DNA of 64,000 nt from positions 20,638 through 84,637 of the forward strand of contig JAUYRP010000031.1 of assembly GCA_030696695.1 (NCBI GenBank), in the 5' to 3' direction. Source of the stretch: Methylophilus sp. GTDB lineage: Bacteria > Pseudomonadota > Gammaproteobacteria > Burkholderiales > Methylophilaceae. A program made the translations under genes and the position numbers. Position 1 is the first letter of the stretch. Each line of letters starts with the position of its first letter. The notes below the pieces were generated by a model, which did no database searches, was not told where the DNA came from, and saw only the letters and a list, made by a program, of their open reading frames with translations. Of the stretch, positions 17,127-26,719 are shown piece after piece.

Positions 17127-17816
17127 TTATGAGGTAAGGTAGTTTTTAACATAATCTCCTGTTCTAAAGTGCTCCCCATCTCCTCGGTCAGCACGAAAAT
17201 CATGCGCAGAAACAATGATACGCTTTATGTTCGTGTAGTCTTTTATCATTGGCAACAAGTACTTTTCTGCTCCTTCAATGTTAATTTGTAATAAATCAAT
17301 ATGTTCTATTTTGTATTTCAGTAAAAAATCCATCCATCTAATCGAATCTACTTCGATGTTACCACTTGTTTCTGAAGCAACGGCTGTATAGTTTGCCGGA
17401 CTATTCAAATAATAAGTTTGTTGCGTATTATCGATTGCGCGACCAAATGCTGAGAGGTTATTGCTTTGCTTGAAAGTGTTGCATAAAAGCTCGTACACAT
17501 AAGGCTGAATTTCCACTCCAATGTAACGAGCACCTTGCGATAAATTATGTAGCCAGATTGCTTCATGTCCAAGACCTGCGCCTATACAAACGACAGTATC
17601 TTGGGGATTCGGTAAATAAAATTTGTAATAGAAATTCTTACATAATTTATCCAAGCTACTTACTGATAAGTACTCAGATATATTTCTTAGAAAAACTCTG
17701 TAGTTTCCAACCTGCTGGAAAAGGAAGCCAGTTTGATTACACGTAAACGTGTTAAAAAAGCTAACCAATATTTTTCGATATTTCTTTGGCAAAAGCCAGT
17801 AAATTGGGTTGGTCAT
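17127..17816 (-). CDS. FkbM-family methyltransferase
   Basis: A SAM-dependent methyltransferase of the FkbM type, a family that usually O-methylates sugars of polysaccharides or other glycans. The SAM-binding motif is VVCIGAGLGHEAIWL near residue 76 and the acidic residue follows in YIGVEIQP; the FkbM pattern IDLLQINIEGAEKYLL lies near residue 173. The ATG at 17816 is preferred to a TTG at 17819. Length 229 residues. The gene stands alone on the minus strand between two LPS blocks, AT-rich relative to its neighbours, which fits a variable surface-polysaccharide gene. Confidence 0.8.
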   Translation of the reverse strand: MTNPIYWLLPKKYRKILVSFFNTFTCNQTGFLFQQVGNYRVFLRNISEYLSVSSLDKLCKNFYYKFYLPNPQDTVVCIGAGLGHEAIWLHNLSQGARYIGVEIQPYVYELLCNTFKQSNNLSAFGRAIDNTQQTYYLNSPANYTAVASETSGNIEVDSIRWMDFLLKYKIEHIDLLQINIEGAEKYLLPMIKDYTNIKRIIVSAHDFRADRGDGEHFRTGDYVKNYLTS

Positions 17817-17920
17817 CAATAGTGCTTTCTGTTGTCAGTTGTTATGGCAGACCGGATTGGCGTAAAGAATTTGCATGAATTGTCTATATGGGGGCATTTG
17901 GAGACTCTCTATAGACGTTT

Positions 17921-18853
17921 TTAGCGCTTCATTTGTGCAAATAATGTTTTTAAAAAGGAGGCCATATATTTTTTTAAGTAAGACCATTTGAATAGAATAT
18001 TTTTATCGATAACAAAAGCTTGTGAAAAAAAATCGACGCACTGTGAGTGTCGATTGGCTTCGTTGCAGACGCGTGATAATGAAAGTAATCGCTGTACTGT
18101 AAATTCTTTTTTTAGTGCTTGTAATTCTTCCGGAATACGATCTGTGCTAAACACTTCATCCACAAGTCGTAAACCGACATTTTCAGCATAGCTTACGTTG
18201 TGTCTTAAGCTATCATCATGCTTATAAATATTTGCAAGCGGTAGGGGTAAAATGCTGCAAGGAAAATTGACCAATGTATAGGCAAACATTGATAAGTCTT
18301 CTGAGTTTTTAAAATGCTCTGGATAACAATAGCGAACAAAAATTGCTTTATGCATAACGCTTGCACCATTAGATATACTAATCGTTTTATCTATCAGATA
18401 AGATTTTAGTCTGACATAAGCGGAATTTGGTAAAGGATTAGGTAAATGAAGCTTGTTCTTACCATTCATCGTAATAGAGCAGTGACCACCAATCACAAAT
18501 TTACTTTCTGGATTATGCTTTAGATGTAACCGGATGTTAGCAATTGCGTCTGGAAAAAGTGCATCATCAGCATCAAGAAAAATTAGATAATCGCCTTTAG
18601 CAATCCTTATGCCAGCGTTTCTAGTCGAGGCAAGACCGCCATTTGGTTTGGAAATAACGGTAAGTCTGTCGTATTTGGTGTTAAAACTATCCAATAAATC
18701 GGCGGTGTTATCTGTTGAGCCGTCGTTAATCACCAAGCACTCAGTGAATTCATCAAGTTGATTGTAAACTGATAGCACTGCGCGTTCAAGCGTATGAGCA
18801 TAGTTGTAAGCAGGAATTACAATACTAATAATGGAGCTGTCAACGTAAGACAT
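17921..18853 (-). CDS. GT2 family glycosyltransferase
   Basis: A GT-A glycosyltransferase: SIVIPAYNYAHTLERAV at the N-terminus, VINDGSTDNT near residue 40, GGLASTRNAGI near 72 and the DxD metal site in LIFLDADDALFP near 90. The length of 310 residues is normal for a single-domain enzyme; the C-terminal part is helical. It begins two bases after the stop of the polytopic glycosyltransferase-like gene, so it is the last gene of the hldD-gmhA-hldE-waaF operon. It probably extends the LPS core or another surface glycan. Confidence 0.88.
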   Translation of the reverse strand: MSYVDSSIISIVIPAYNYAHTLERAVLSVYNQLDEFTECLVINDGSTDNTADLLDSFNTKYDRLTVISKPNGGLASTRNAGIRIAKGDYLIFLDADDALFPDAIANIRLHLKHNPESKFVIGGHCSITMNGKNKLHLPNPLPNSAYVRLKSYLIDKTISISNGASVMHKAIFVRYCYPEHFKNSEDLSMFAYTLVNFPCSILPLPLANIYKHDDSLRHNVSYAENVGLRLVDEVFSTDRIPEELQALKKEFTVQRLLSLSRVCNEANRHSQCVDFFSQAFVIDKNILFKWSYLKKYMASFLKTLFAQMKR

Positions 18854-18855
18854 GG

Positions 18856-20391
18856 TTATTTTTTCTGGTAAATGAGGACGCTTTTTTTGGCTTTTGCATC
18901 ATTAAATTGATTTATTAGCGTGTATTCGGGTAAGGCGTTTTTAATCAAGTTTTTAGTTACATTATTTTTGTTCGATGATTCAATTAAGAGGTAGTGGTAA
19001 TTGAATATAGTTTTGTCAGCTATCGAAGTATTAAGGTGCTCTAGATGGCCACCAAATGTTCCTTTAAAGGGCTCGTCGGCATAGTAACGCATTCTTGCTT
19101 GATCATAAAACACCGGTTTATTATTATTATTATTAGTTACTTGTATCCAAGCCACGGCATCTTGCATGTAATTATATCCCTGCTGTTTAGGTAAAATGTT
19201 TTTAACACTGCAAGCGAGCATAAACAATATTAACAATCTAACAAGCCACTTTGTTTTTGTATTCACATGTTGTTTAAACAGTAAATGTGCAAAAAAGAAG
19301 CTTGCAAACACCATTAGTATGAATGACAGCGCAAGTACATAGCGACCTGATAACACAAACACTTTTGTAATGATGAGCGCCATACTTAATAATGCGATAT
19401 ACGTTGTTGCCATCAAAATTTGAGCACTTTTCTGTTCCAGTAGGATGTGTCGATGTTTAATTCCTAAAACGGCAAGACCCATCGTTATCAGGCCGGTTGT
19501 AAAGACGACTTTTATGATGATTACGTAGATAAACGTAAGCATTAATCCTGGTATTGCAAACTCCTCTAAATATTCGCCTAGGACGGATTGGGACATGATG
19601 GCGCTTTTTTCTCTGAATAGCGCGGTAAATTCACTTAAAAGATTTGATGTGAAAATCTCGTTAAGTCTGCCAAGCATCTTGGTTGAAAATTCTGGGTACG
19701 TAAATAACGCACAAACTATTAGTAAAGTAAGAGCTAGTTGAACACTATAGGCTTTAAAAACTAGTTTAAGCTTGCTTGATAAGCTTTGATGTGGGTTGAA
19801 AAGCAATACTAAGGGCAGCAGCGCCAAATACAGTATGGCTTCTATTCTAAAAAGCGAGGCAAACATCATAGCTAATTGCCAAAGCAAGGCATCTTTAAGA
19901 CGTTGTTGTTGATAGAAACGGATAAAAAAGACAATACTTAACAGGTAAAACGCCCAAAAACCTTCGTCTCGCATAAGCATTTCTAATACACCGCCAATCA
20001 TGTATGGAGCACTTAACCATATAAGCGCAGCTGCGATGATTTGCTTTTGTTTGCCGCCAGCTAACTGAATTATTGTTATAAATGCAAAAGTGGCCATGCC
20101 AAAAAAAATGACGTTTAAGATCTGTGCGGAAACGTGCACACCTAACTGCGTAATTTTGTTAACTAATGTGATACACAGCGAGTAAAAAGGCCAATTAAAC
20201 ACTTCAAAACCGGCCTTCCAGTCGCCATTACTAAAGAGTTTGGCGGCTTCTAAATACAAGACAGAATCCGGGTTTATCCAGCCATGTTGGATGTACTGTA
20301 CTTGCGAGGCAATCAGCATTCCAATCAAAACAATCCATAAATGCAATTGTTTAATTGAGGTATTTTCTAAGGATTGCAGGATTTTTTGCAT
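18856..20391 (-). CDS. Polytopic GT-C-like membrane glycosyltransferase
   Basis: A 511-residue integral membrane protein with about 11-12 predicted transmembrane segments and a C-terminal soluble tail. The first periplasmic loop contains INPDSVLYLEAA near residue 40; an aspartate at this place is the catalytic residue in GT-C enzymes such as ArnT and PMT. Such enzymes use lipid-linked sugars on the periplasmic side. A run of five asparagines from an AAT/ATT repeat occurs near residue 420. It follows waaF by five bases and precedes the GT2 gene, so it belongs to the heptose operon. Family membership is inferred from topology and the loop motif only. Confidence 0.6.
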   Translation of the reverse strand: MQKILQSLENTSIKQLHLWIVLIGMLIASQVQYIQHGWINPDSVLYLEAAKLFSNGDWKAGFEVFNWPFYSLCITLVNKITQLGVHVSAQILNVIFFGMATFAFITIIQLAGGKQKQIIAAALIWLSAPYMIGGVLEMLMRDEGFWAFYLLSIVFFIRFYQQQRLKDALLWQLAMMFASLFRIEAILYLALLPLVLLFNPHQSLSSKLKLVFKAYSVQLALTLLIVCALFTYPEFSTKMLGRLNEIFTSNLLSEFTALFREKSAIMSQSVLGEYLEEFAIPGLMLTFIYVIIIKVVFTTGLITMGLAVLGIKHRHILLEQKSAQILMATTYIALLSMALIITKVFVLSGRYVLALSFILMVFASFFFAHLLFKQHVNTKTKWLVRLLILFMLACSVKNILPKQQGYNYMQDAVAWIQVTNNNNNKPVFYDQARMRYYADEPFKGTFGGHLEHLNTSIADKTIFNYHYLLIESSNKNNVTKNLIKNALPEYTLINQFNDAKAKKSVLIYQKK

Positions 20392-20396
20392 ATCGG

Positions 20397-21401
20397 TTAG
20401 TTAAGATTTTGGATAATACTTCTAGGTAATATTTGTTTTAAACAGTTTAAGTGCCCTAACGGACACTCCCGTTTGAAACATGGACTACATTCTAGCTTTA
20501 AATACTCTATCACCGCATTGGGGTGCATCGGCGGAGTATGGTAGGGGTCGGATGAGCCAAAAATGGCAATCAACTTCTTATTAAGTGCTGCCGCCACGTG
20601 CATCAACCCAGAATCATTGCTAACCACAGTATGACAAAGCGCCATTAAATCGATGGCTTCTCCAAGTTTGGTTTTTCCGCCCAAGTTCACACATTGGTTT
20701 TGTGTAAGTTGATTAATCTGATTGGTCACCGGGATGTCTTTATCAGAACCAAACAGCCAAACTTGCCAGCCTTTTGCAATGGCTGCGTTAGCTACCTCTG
20801 CGTAATACTCAGCTGGCCATCGTTTGGCTTCGCCATATTCTGCACCAGGACATAAGCCTAAGATAGGTGATTCCAATGCTGCAATGTTAAGTTTTGTAAG
20901 CACATTGAGCGCTTGCTGTTGATTGGTAACCAAGCTGGGAAGAGCCAATGGGTCTGGCAACGGGGTATTGTTTTCAAGCCCCAAACTGACAAATCGCTGC
21001 ACTGTCATTTTGAGTTTAGATTTGTCTAGTGGGCGAATGTCATTAATTAAGCCATAACGCATTTCGCCTAAAAAGCTGGTACGTTTGGTAATGCCTGCTG
21101 CCCATGGTAGAAGCGCAGACTTAAATGAGTTGGTGAGAATAATGGCTTGGGTATAGCCTTTGTGTTTGAGTGATTTGCCAAAAGCGATACGTTTCCAAAA
21201 TGCAAACTCGCCATGTTTGAAGGGCAACGGAATCGCAGCAGACACTTCAGGCATACGCTCCAGCAGTGGAAGCGTCCAAGCGGGTGCGGCTACGTCAATC
21301 GTGCAATCTGGTTGATTGATTTTAAGTGTTTTAAAAAGGCTTTGCGCAAGCACCATATCGCCTACCCATGCTGGGCCAAGAATTAAAATCTTTTCTGGCA
21401 T
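20397..21401 (-). CDS. waaF: LPS heptosyltransferase II (WaaF)
   Basis: WaaF adds the second heptose from ADP-heptose to heptose I of the LPS inner core (GT9). The N-terminus KILILGPAWVGDMVLAQSL is the classic WaaF text; the donor site appears as CPGAEYGEAKRWP near residue 187 and SNDSGLMHVAAAL near 260, with the C-terminal CSPCFKRECPLGHLNC cysteine pattern typical of WaaF. Length 334 residues. It starts 15 bases after hldE, so synthesis of ADP-heptose and its transfer are coexpressed. Confidence 0.95.
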   Translation of the reverse strand: MPEKILILGPAWVGDMVLAQSLFKTLKINQPDCTIDVAAPAWTLPLLERMPEVSAAIPLPFKHGEFAFWKRIAFGKSLKHKGYTQAIILTNSFKSALLPWAAGITKRTSFLGEMRYGLINDIRPLDKSKLKMTVQRFVSLGLENNTPLPDPLALPSLVTNQQQALNVLTKLNIAALESPILGLCPGAEYGEAKRWPAEYYAEVANAAIAKGWQVWLFGSDKDIPVTNQINQLTQNQCVNLGGKTKLGEAIDLMALCHTVVSNDSGLMHVAAALNKKLIAIFGSSDPYHTPPMHPNAVIEYLKLECSPCFKRECPLGHLNCLKQILPRSIIQNLN

Positions 21402-21416
21402 GGCGGATATACCAAA

Positions 21417-22874
21417 CTAACTGTTCATTTTTTTGATGAGGTTGCTGGTGCTACGGCCTTCAACCAAATCAATCAGCGCAATTTCACCACCCCATGACAA
21501 TACCTCTTTGCCTCCCACTACTTGGTCTGCAGTATAGTCACTACCCTTGGCAATCACGTGCGGTTGAATCGCATTAATCAGCTTGAGGGGCGTGTCTTCG
21601 TCAAACAAAATGACAGCATCCACAGAGGCGAGTGCAGCGAGTACGCGTGCGCGGTCATTCTCATTGACAACAGGGCGAGTGGGACCTTTTAATGCGCTTA
21701 CTGAGCGATCAGTGTTAAGTCCTAAAATGAGTTTGTCACCACGCTTTTTTGCGGCCTCTAAATAGGTCACATGACCAGCATGCAACAAATCAAAACAACC
21801 ATTGGTAAATACAATTGTTTGATTGGTTTGTTTCCAAACAGCCACTTTTTCTAGCAGCTCTGCTAAGTCACAGATTTTATGCGCTTGTTCATTAGAGCGT
21901 TGGTCTTCTAAGGCATGAATCAAATCCATTTTAGTAATGGGGACCGTGCCCACTTTGCCTACTACAACACCCGCCGCAGTATTGGCCAACTCTAAGCTAT
22001 CAAGAGCGGTTAATCCGTGCATGAGTCCAGCTGCTAGAGTAGCAATTACTGTATCGCCCGCACCTGATACATCAAATACTTGTTGAGCCGCCGCTTGCAA
22101 ATGATGGGTACTTTCATCGAGCAGTGTAATGCCTTCTTCGCTGCGCGTGACGGCTAAGAACTCAAGTTTGAGTCTAGTTTTAAGTTGTTGGGCTTTCTCA
22201 ATCAGTGCAGCATCGTTCACATTGGTGTGACAGGCCTCGGCCGTTTCTTTTTTATTAGGCGTGAGTGCGGTAGCACCTTGATACTTGCTGTAGTCCACGC
22301 CTTTAGGATCTACTAAAACAGGTATTTTGGCTTGTTGGCAGGCTTGAATAATTGTTTGGCAAATAGTTGGGCTGAGCAGGCCTTTGGCATAGTCAGATAA
22401 CACGACAATCGCAGGAGCGTTTGCCAACGCTTGCTGAAAGACGTTGAGTATTTGGCTCGTTTCTTCTGGATTAAATGCACCGCTGTTTTCTTGGTCTAGA
22501 CGCATCATTTGTTGATGACCGCCTAAAATACGCGTTTTGGCAATGGTTGGTCGATACGACGATGTCACCATGCCTTGGGTATCGAGACCATTGGCTTGCA
22601 TCAGTTGCATTAGCGACTTTCCTTCGGCATCCTCGCCCACACAGCCCAAAATATGCGTTTCAATCCCCAGCAAAGCCAGGTTGGCCGCAACATTGGCAGC
22701 GCCGCCAGCACGCTCATTTTGTTGCTTAAGTAGCACTACGGGTACAGGTGCTTCTGGTGAAATACGGCTTACTTCACCGATTAAATAACGATCCAACATG
22801 ACGTCACCAATGACTAAGGCATGTTGTTTGGTTTGGCCAAATTGTTTAACGCGACTCACTAACGTATGTTGCAT
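21417..22874 (-). CDS. hldE: Bifunctional heptose kinase/adenylyltransferase HldE
   Basis: HldE phosphorylates D-glycero-D-manno-heptose 7-phosphate at C1 and then adenylylates the 1-phosphate to give ADP-heptose. The N-terminal ribokinase-type domain (about 1-325) has GDVMLDRY, ERAGGAANVAANLALLG and the catalytic VSGAGDTVIATLA near residue 267. The C-terminal nucleotidyltransferase domain (about 345-485) has FTNGCFDLLHAGHVTYL with the HxGH motif. Length 485 residues, as in the fused enterobacterial protein (477). Its ATG shares one base with the gmhA stop codon. Confidence 0.97.
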   Translation of the reverse strand: MQHTLVSRVKQFGQTKQHALVIGDVMLDRYLIGEVSRISPEAPVPVVLLKQQNERAGGAANVAANLALLGIETHILGCVGEDAEGKSLMQLMQANGLDTQGMVTSSYRPTIAKTRILGGHQQMMRLDQENSGAFNPEETSQILNVFQQALANAPAIVVLSDYAKGLLSPTICQTIIQACQQAKIPVLVDPKGVDYSKYQGATALTPNKKETAEACHTNVNDAALIEKAQQLKTRLKLEFLAVTRSEEGITLLDESTHHLQAAAQQVFDVSGAGDTVIATLAAGLMHGLTALDSLELANTAAGVVVGKVGTVPITKMDLIHALEDQRSNEQAHKICDLAELLEKVAVWKQTNQTIVFTNGCFDLLHAGHVTYLEAAKKRGDKLILGLNTDRSVSALKGPTRPVVNENDRARVLAALASVDAVILFDEDTPLKLINAIQPHVIAKGSDYTADQVVGGKEVLSWGGEIALIDLVEGRSTSNLIKKMNS

Positions 22875-23437
22875 TAGTCAGACTCTAAAATTTCACACAA
22901 TGAGTGACCGATAAAAATATGCGCCTCTTGAATACGTGCGGTCACACTAGATGGCACCACAATGTTGTAATCGCATAACGCTGTCAGCTTGCCACCAGTA
23001 CCGCCAGTTAAACCAACTGTGACGGCGCCTGCGGCTTTGGCAGCTTCGATAGCATTCACAACATTTGCGCTATTGCCAGAGGTGGTCAGGCCAATCACGA
23101 TGTCTTCCGGTCTGCATAAGGCTTCAATTTGGCGTGAAAAAATATAGTCGTAACCGTAATCATTACCCACTGAGGTTAATATAGAAGTATCGGTCGTCAG
23201 CGCAATCGCAGGTAAGCCTTTGCGCTCCTTTTTAAACCGGCCGACAATTTCAGCCGCAATATGCTGGCTATCGGCAGCACTGCCACCATTGCCCATCAGT
23301 AAGACTTTGCCACCGCGCTGAATGCATTGTTGTAACTGAATACCGACATCGCTAATTAATGGGAACAACGGCTCCAGAGCATTGAACATGGCCATGTGTG
23401 CAGCATGTTCGCCTTTTAAATAATCAACGTATTTCAT
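22874..23437 (-). CDS. gmhA: Sedoheptulose 7-phosphate isomerase GmhA
   Basis: GmhA converts sedoheptulose 7-phosphate to D-glycero-D-manno-heptose 7-phosphate, the first step of the ADP-heptose pathway. The 187-residue SIS-domain protein has LLMGNGGSAADSQHIAAE near residue 46, LTTDTSILTSVGNDYG and GLTTSGNSANVVNA near 115, all diagnostic. It overlaps hldD by one base and hldE by one base (TGATG and TAATG arrangements), showing tight coupling. Confidence 0.96.
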   Translation of the reverse strand: MKYVDYLKGEHAAHMAMFNALEPLFPLISDVGIQLQQCIQRGGKVLLMGNGGSAADSQHIAAEIVGRFKKERKGLPAIALTTDTSILTSVGNDYGYDYIFSRQIEALCRPEDIVIGLTTSGNSANVVNAIEAAKAAGAVTVGLTGGTGGKLTALCDYNIVVPSSVTARIQEAHIFIGHSLCEILESD

Positions 23438-24426
23438 CAGCAGTAGGGATCCTCTTGCATCAAGTAATTTTGCACATAATCTTTTACGCCGTCTTCAAGG
23501 CTGGTAAAAGGCGTTTTGTAGCCGGCTTTGCGCAATTTATCCATATTGGCTTGCGTAAAATATTGGTATTTACCTTGCAGGTCTAGAGGCATATCAATAT
23601 AGGTAATGTGCGGTTCACGCGCCATGCTGGTCATCACATTGGTGGCTAAATCTTTAAAGCTACGTGCTTCGCCGGTGCCGATATTGTAAATACCATTAGG
23701 CGCTGTGCGTTTGCTTAAACCCGCGTTTAAAAAGTAAGCGACTACGTTAGCCGCATCTTTGACATACACAAAGTCGCGTAACTGCATGCCATCTTCTACA
23801 TCCGCTTTGGTGCCTTTGAATAGTTTCATGGTGCCAGTTTCTTTGAACTGGTTATAGGTATGAAAAGCCACACTGGCCATACGCTCTTTATGGTATTCGT
23901 TAGGGCCGTATACATTAAAAAACTTAAAGCCAGCCCAAGCAGGTGGGGTAGGTTGTTTCTCAGCCATTTGCCTTAAGACCCACTGATCAAAAAAGTGTTT
24001 GGAGTAACCATAACCGTTGAGGGGTCGCAAATGATCAATGCTGGTATCGTTATAACCACGCTCACCTGCACCGTAAGTGGCGGCAGAACTTGCATAGAAA
24101 AATGGGACATCATGCTCTGCGCACCAAGACCATAAGTCTTGGGAATAATGAATATTGTCAGAGACTAGCTTATTGAAATCGCGCTCCGTGGTGGCGCTAA
24201 TTGCGCCCATGTGGATAATGGCGGTGACATGGTCATTGTCGACCAACCAATCGAGCAATTGGTCTTTATCTAAGTACTCCACATAATGGCGGTGGACTAA
24301 ATTTTGCCACTGGGATTCATGCGTAATACGGTCTGTGATGATTAAATCTTCACGACCGAGTTTAGTGTTGAGGTGCCAGGCAATTATAGAACCTATCATG
24401 CCCGCGCCGCCTGTGATAACAATCAT
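23437..24426 (-). CDS. hldD: ADP-L-glycero-D-manno-heptose 6-epimerase HldD
   Basis: HldD inverts C6 of ADP-D,D-heptose to make the L,D form used by WaaC and WaaF. It is an extended short-chain dehydrogenase with the NAD(P) motif TGGAGMIGS near residue 5, the catalytic tyrosine motif YGYSKHFFD near residue 140, and the family text FKFFNVYGPNEYHKERMASV near 167 (split here as FKFFNVYGPNE, YHKERMASV). Length 329 residues. It is the first gene of the operon hldD-gmhA-hldE-waaF and starts 36 bases after the hemH stop. GmhB, the missing phosphatase of the pathway, is not in this window. Confidence 0.96.
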   Translation of the reverse strand: MIVITGGAGMIGSIIAWHLNTKLGREDLIITDRITHESQWQNLVHRHYVEYLDKDQLLDWLVDNDHVTAIIHMGAISATTERDFNKLVSDNIHYSQDLWSWCAEHDVPFFYASSAATYGAGERGYNDTSIDHLRPLNGYGYSKHFFDQWVLRQMAEKQPTPPAWAGFKFFNVYGPNEYHKERMASVAFHTYNQFKETGTMKLFKGTKADVEDGMQLRDFVYVKDAANVVAYFLNAGLSKRTAPNGIYNIGTGEARSFKDLATNVMTSMAREPHITYIDMPLDLQGKYQYFTQANMDKLRKAGYKTPFTSLEDGVKDYVQNYLMQEDPYC

Positions 24427-24462
24427 AGTTTCAATATTTCAGCCAAAACATAAGTATAACGC

Positions 24463-25572
24463 TTATTGTTTTGCGCCCAAACTTTGTGCACGTAATTTTG
24501 TCATGTCGGCCTCATTTTTGGCATTTACATTATCCCAAGATGTGCTGACCCAGCCTTGTAAGTTCTCAAGGGTAATTTGGGTCATCGCTTGTAGCCATAA
24601 CTCACTCTCGTTAAGCGCAGGAATATAGTGATAATCACCCCCGCCATTGCTTTGAAAGATATGCTGACCTTCCATGGCGATTTCCTCTAATGTTTCTAAG
24701 CAGTCGCTACTAAAGCCAGGGCAAATCACATCGATGCGTTTTGTTTTGGCCTTGCCTAATTCTTCTAAGGTGCTAGCTAGGTAAGGTTTGAGCCACTCTT
24801 GTTTACCAAAGCGAGATTGAAAGGCCACCAAATATTCATCTTTGGTCAACTCAAGCGCTTCTGCTAACAAGCGTCCTGTTTTATGGCACTCGCAATGATA
24901 AGCATCTCCTTTTAATAAATGAAATTTAGGCACACCGTGAAAGCTCATTACTAATTTATTTGGTTTGCCGCCATTCAAGCGCCAATGCTCGCGCACACTC
25001 GCTGCCAAGGCTGCAATGTATGCTGGATGATCATGATAGTGTTTGATGGTACGAATGGCTGGCACATTGCGCATTTTAAGTAGTACGCGCCAAACACTAT
25101 CAAACGCTGCTGCCGTGCTACTCGCTGCGTATTGTGGATAAAGCGGAAACACCAGAATTTTGTTGCAGTGTTGTGCTTTTAAGGCTTCAATCGCCTGCTT
25201 CATACTTGGGTTGCCGTAGCTCATGCCTAAGGCAACCGCAAATGGTGATTGAATGTGCTGTGCTAAAAAGCCTTCCAGCAACTTGGCTTGTTTTTGCGCA
25301 TGCACCAGCAAAGGCGAGCCTTCTTTGGTCCACACTTGCGCATATTTCTCAGCTGATTTTTTTGGGCGAATCACTAAAATAATGCAATGTAAAATCCAAC
25401 ACCAGATAAAGCGTGGAATCTCTACTACACGTCTATCCATCAAGAATTGCTGTAGGTAAGGCCGTAACGCCTTGGCTGTAGGTGCATCAGGCGTACCCAA
25501 ATTGGCAAGCAATATGCCTACTTTAAGTTGGTCGCCATGTTGAAAAGGAGGTTCTGGATTGTAATATGCCAT
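24463..25572 (-). CDS. hemH: Ferrochelatase
   Basis: HemH inserts ferrous iron into protoporphyrin IX, the last step of haem synthesis, at the inner membrane. The 369-residue protein starts its conserved region with KVGILLANLGTPDAPT near residue 16, and has the active-site region VMSFHGVPK near residue 215 (catalytic His) and ICPGFSSDCLETLEEI near residue 285. It is 19 bases downstream of hrcA and in the same direction. It probably belongs to an hrcA-hemH transcript that also reaches hldD. Confidence 0.96.
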   Translation of the reverse strand: MAYYNPEPPFQHGDQLKVGILLANLGTPDAPTAKALRPYLQQFLMDRRVVEIPRFIWCWILHCIILVIRPKKSAEKYAQVWTKEGSPLLVHAQKQAKLLEGFLAQHIQSPFAVALGMSYGNPSMKQAIEALKAQHCNKILVFPLYPQYAASSTAAAFDSVWRVLLKMRNVPAIRTIKHYHDHPAYIAALAASVREHWRLNGGKPNKLVMSFHGVPKFHLLKGDAYHCECHKTGRLLAEALELTKDEYLVAFQSRFGKQEWLKPYLASTLEELGKAKTKRIDVICPGFSSDCLETLEEIAMEGQHIFQSNGGGDYHYIPALNESELWLQAMTQITLENLQGWVSTSWDNVNAKNEADMTKLRAQSLGAKQ

Positions 25573-25591
25573 GCGTATACCAATAATGGGG

Positions 25592-26629
25592 TTAGTTTAG
25601 GTTGGAGGAAAGTGCGTTAGAAAGTAATTTGGCAGTGACATCGACAATTGGAATGACGCGCTCATACGCCATGCGTGTTGGGCCGATGACACCTAAGGTA
25701 CCAACTACCTGACCATCTGCTTCATAAGGGGAGGTCACCATGCTACATTCATCAAGGGGTAAGTATCCGCTTTCTCCACCAATAAAAATTTGAATGCCTT
25801 CAGCGCGCTGACTGTTATCTAACAGTTGCATCAGTGAAGTGCGTCGTTCAAATATTTCAAATAACTTGCGTAGGCTGTTGACGTTGGTGGAAAGCTCATC
25901 GACTTGTAATAAATTACGTTCTCCAGCAATGACCACAGCATCCTTGTTATCGTCAGCGTTCAGTTGTGATGTTTCAAGTGCAGCGGACATCAGCTTATTC
26001 ATATCGGCTTGCATTTGTTTAAGCTCAGACAACAGTTTTTTCTGCACTTCCTCTAAGGTAAAGCCTTGATAATGCATATTAAAGTAATTGCTGGCTTGCG
26101 TTAATTCACTGGCTGAATAAGGCTTCTCAGTCACTAAGATACGATTCTGTACATTGCCGTCTTCTGTCACGATGATGACCAATAGCTTTTTCTCAGAGAG
26201 TGCTAAAAACTCTAAATGCTTAAACGCCACTCTTTTACGCTTAGGCGTCAGTACCACGCCCGCAAATTGAGTGAGTTGGGAGAGCATGTCGGCAGCATTG
26301 TTGATTAATGCACTTTGGTTGTGTGAATTTAGTCCATCTTTAAGTTGTTGGAACGCATTGTTCTCTAAGGGTTTAACCGTCAATAAAGAATCTACAAATA
26401 AACGATAGCCCTTTTGCGTAGGGATGCGGCCAGCCGATGTATGGGGGCTGGTGATGAATCCTAGCTGTTCCAAATCACTCATCACATTGCGAATGGTGGC
26501 AGGGCTTACATCTAAACCTGAGTGCTGTAACAGCGTACGCGAGCCTATGGGTTGACCATCACTAATGTAATGTTCCACCAAGGTTTTGAGTAGGATTTGC
26601 GCGCGTTTGTCCAAGCTTACATTCAACAT
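25592..26629 (-). CDS. hrcA: Heat-inducible transcription repressor HrcA
   Basis: HrcA represses class I heat-shock genes by binding CIRCE elements and is kept active by GroEL. The 345-residue protein has the N-terminal winged helix with PIGSRTLLQHSGLDVSPATIRN near residue 22 (written in parts: PIGSRTLLQ, SPATIRN, MSDLEQLGF), then the helical and GAF-like regulatory domain. I found no CIRCE sequence before grpE, dnaK or any other gene in the window, so its target (probably groESL) is elsewhere. Confidence 0.95.
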   Translation of the reverse strand: MLNVSLDKRAQILLKTLVEHYISDGQPIGSRTLLQHSGLDVSPATIRNVMSDLEQLGFITSPHTSAGRIPTQKGYRLFVDSLLTVKPLENNAFQQLKDGLNSHNQSALINNAADMLSQLTQFAGVVLTPKRKRVAFKHLEFLALSEKKLLVIIVTEDGNVQNRILVTEKPYSASELTQASNYFNMHYQGFTLEEVQKKLLSELKQMQADMNKLMSAALETSQLNADDNKDAVVIAGERNLLQVDELSTNVNSLRKLFEIFERRTSLMQLLDNSQRAEGIQIFIGGESGYLPLDECSMVTSPYEADGQVVGTLGVIGPTRMAYERVIPIVDVTAKLLSNALSSNLN

Positions 26630-26719
26630 TTTGATTAAGGTGTCATTTTGCCCGAATTAGTTCCTAGATAACAGCGGCATTTGCTTTTAAGCGAGCCGCA
26701 TCTGTGATTTAATTCTGCC

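Noticed and set aside
19120..19140. Trinucleotide (ATT)n run in the GT-C-like gene as a slippage site
   Set aside because: Length change by triplets would only vary an asparagine run and keep the frame; no sign of switching.
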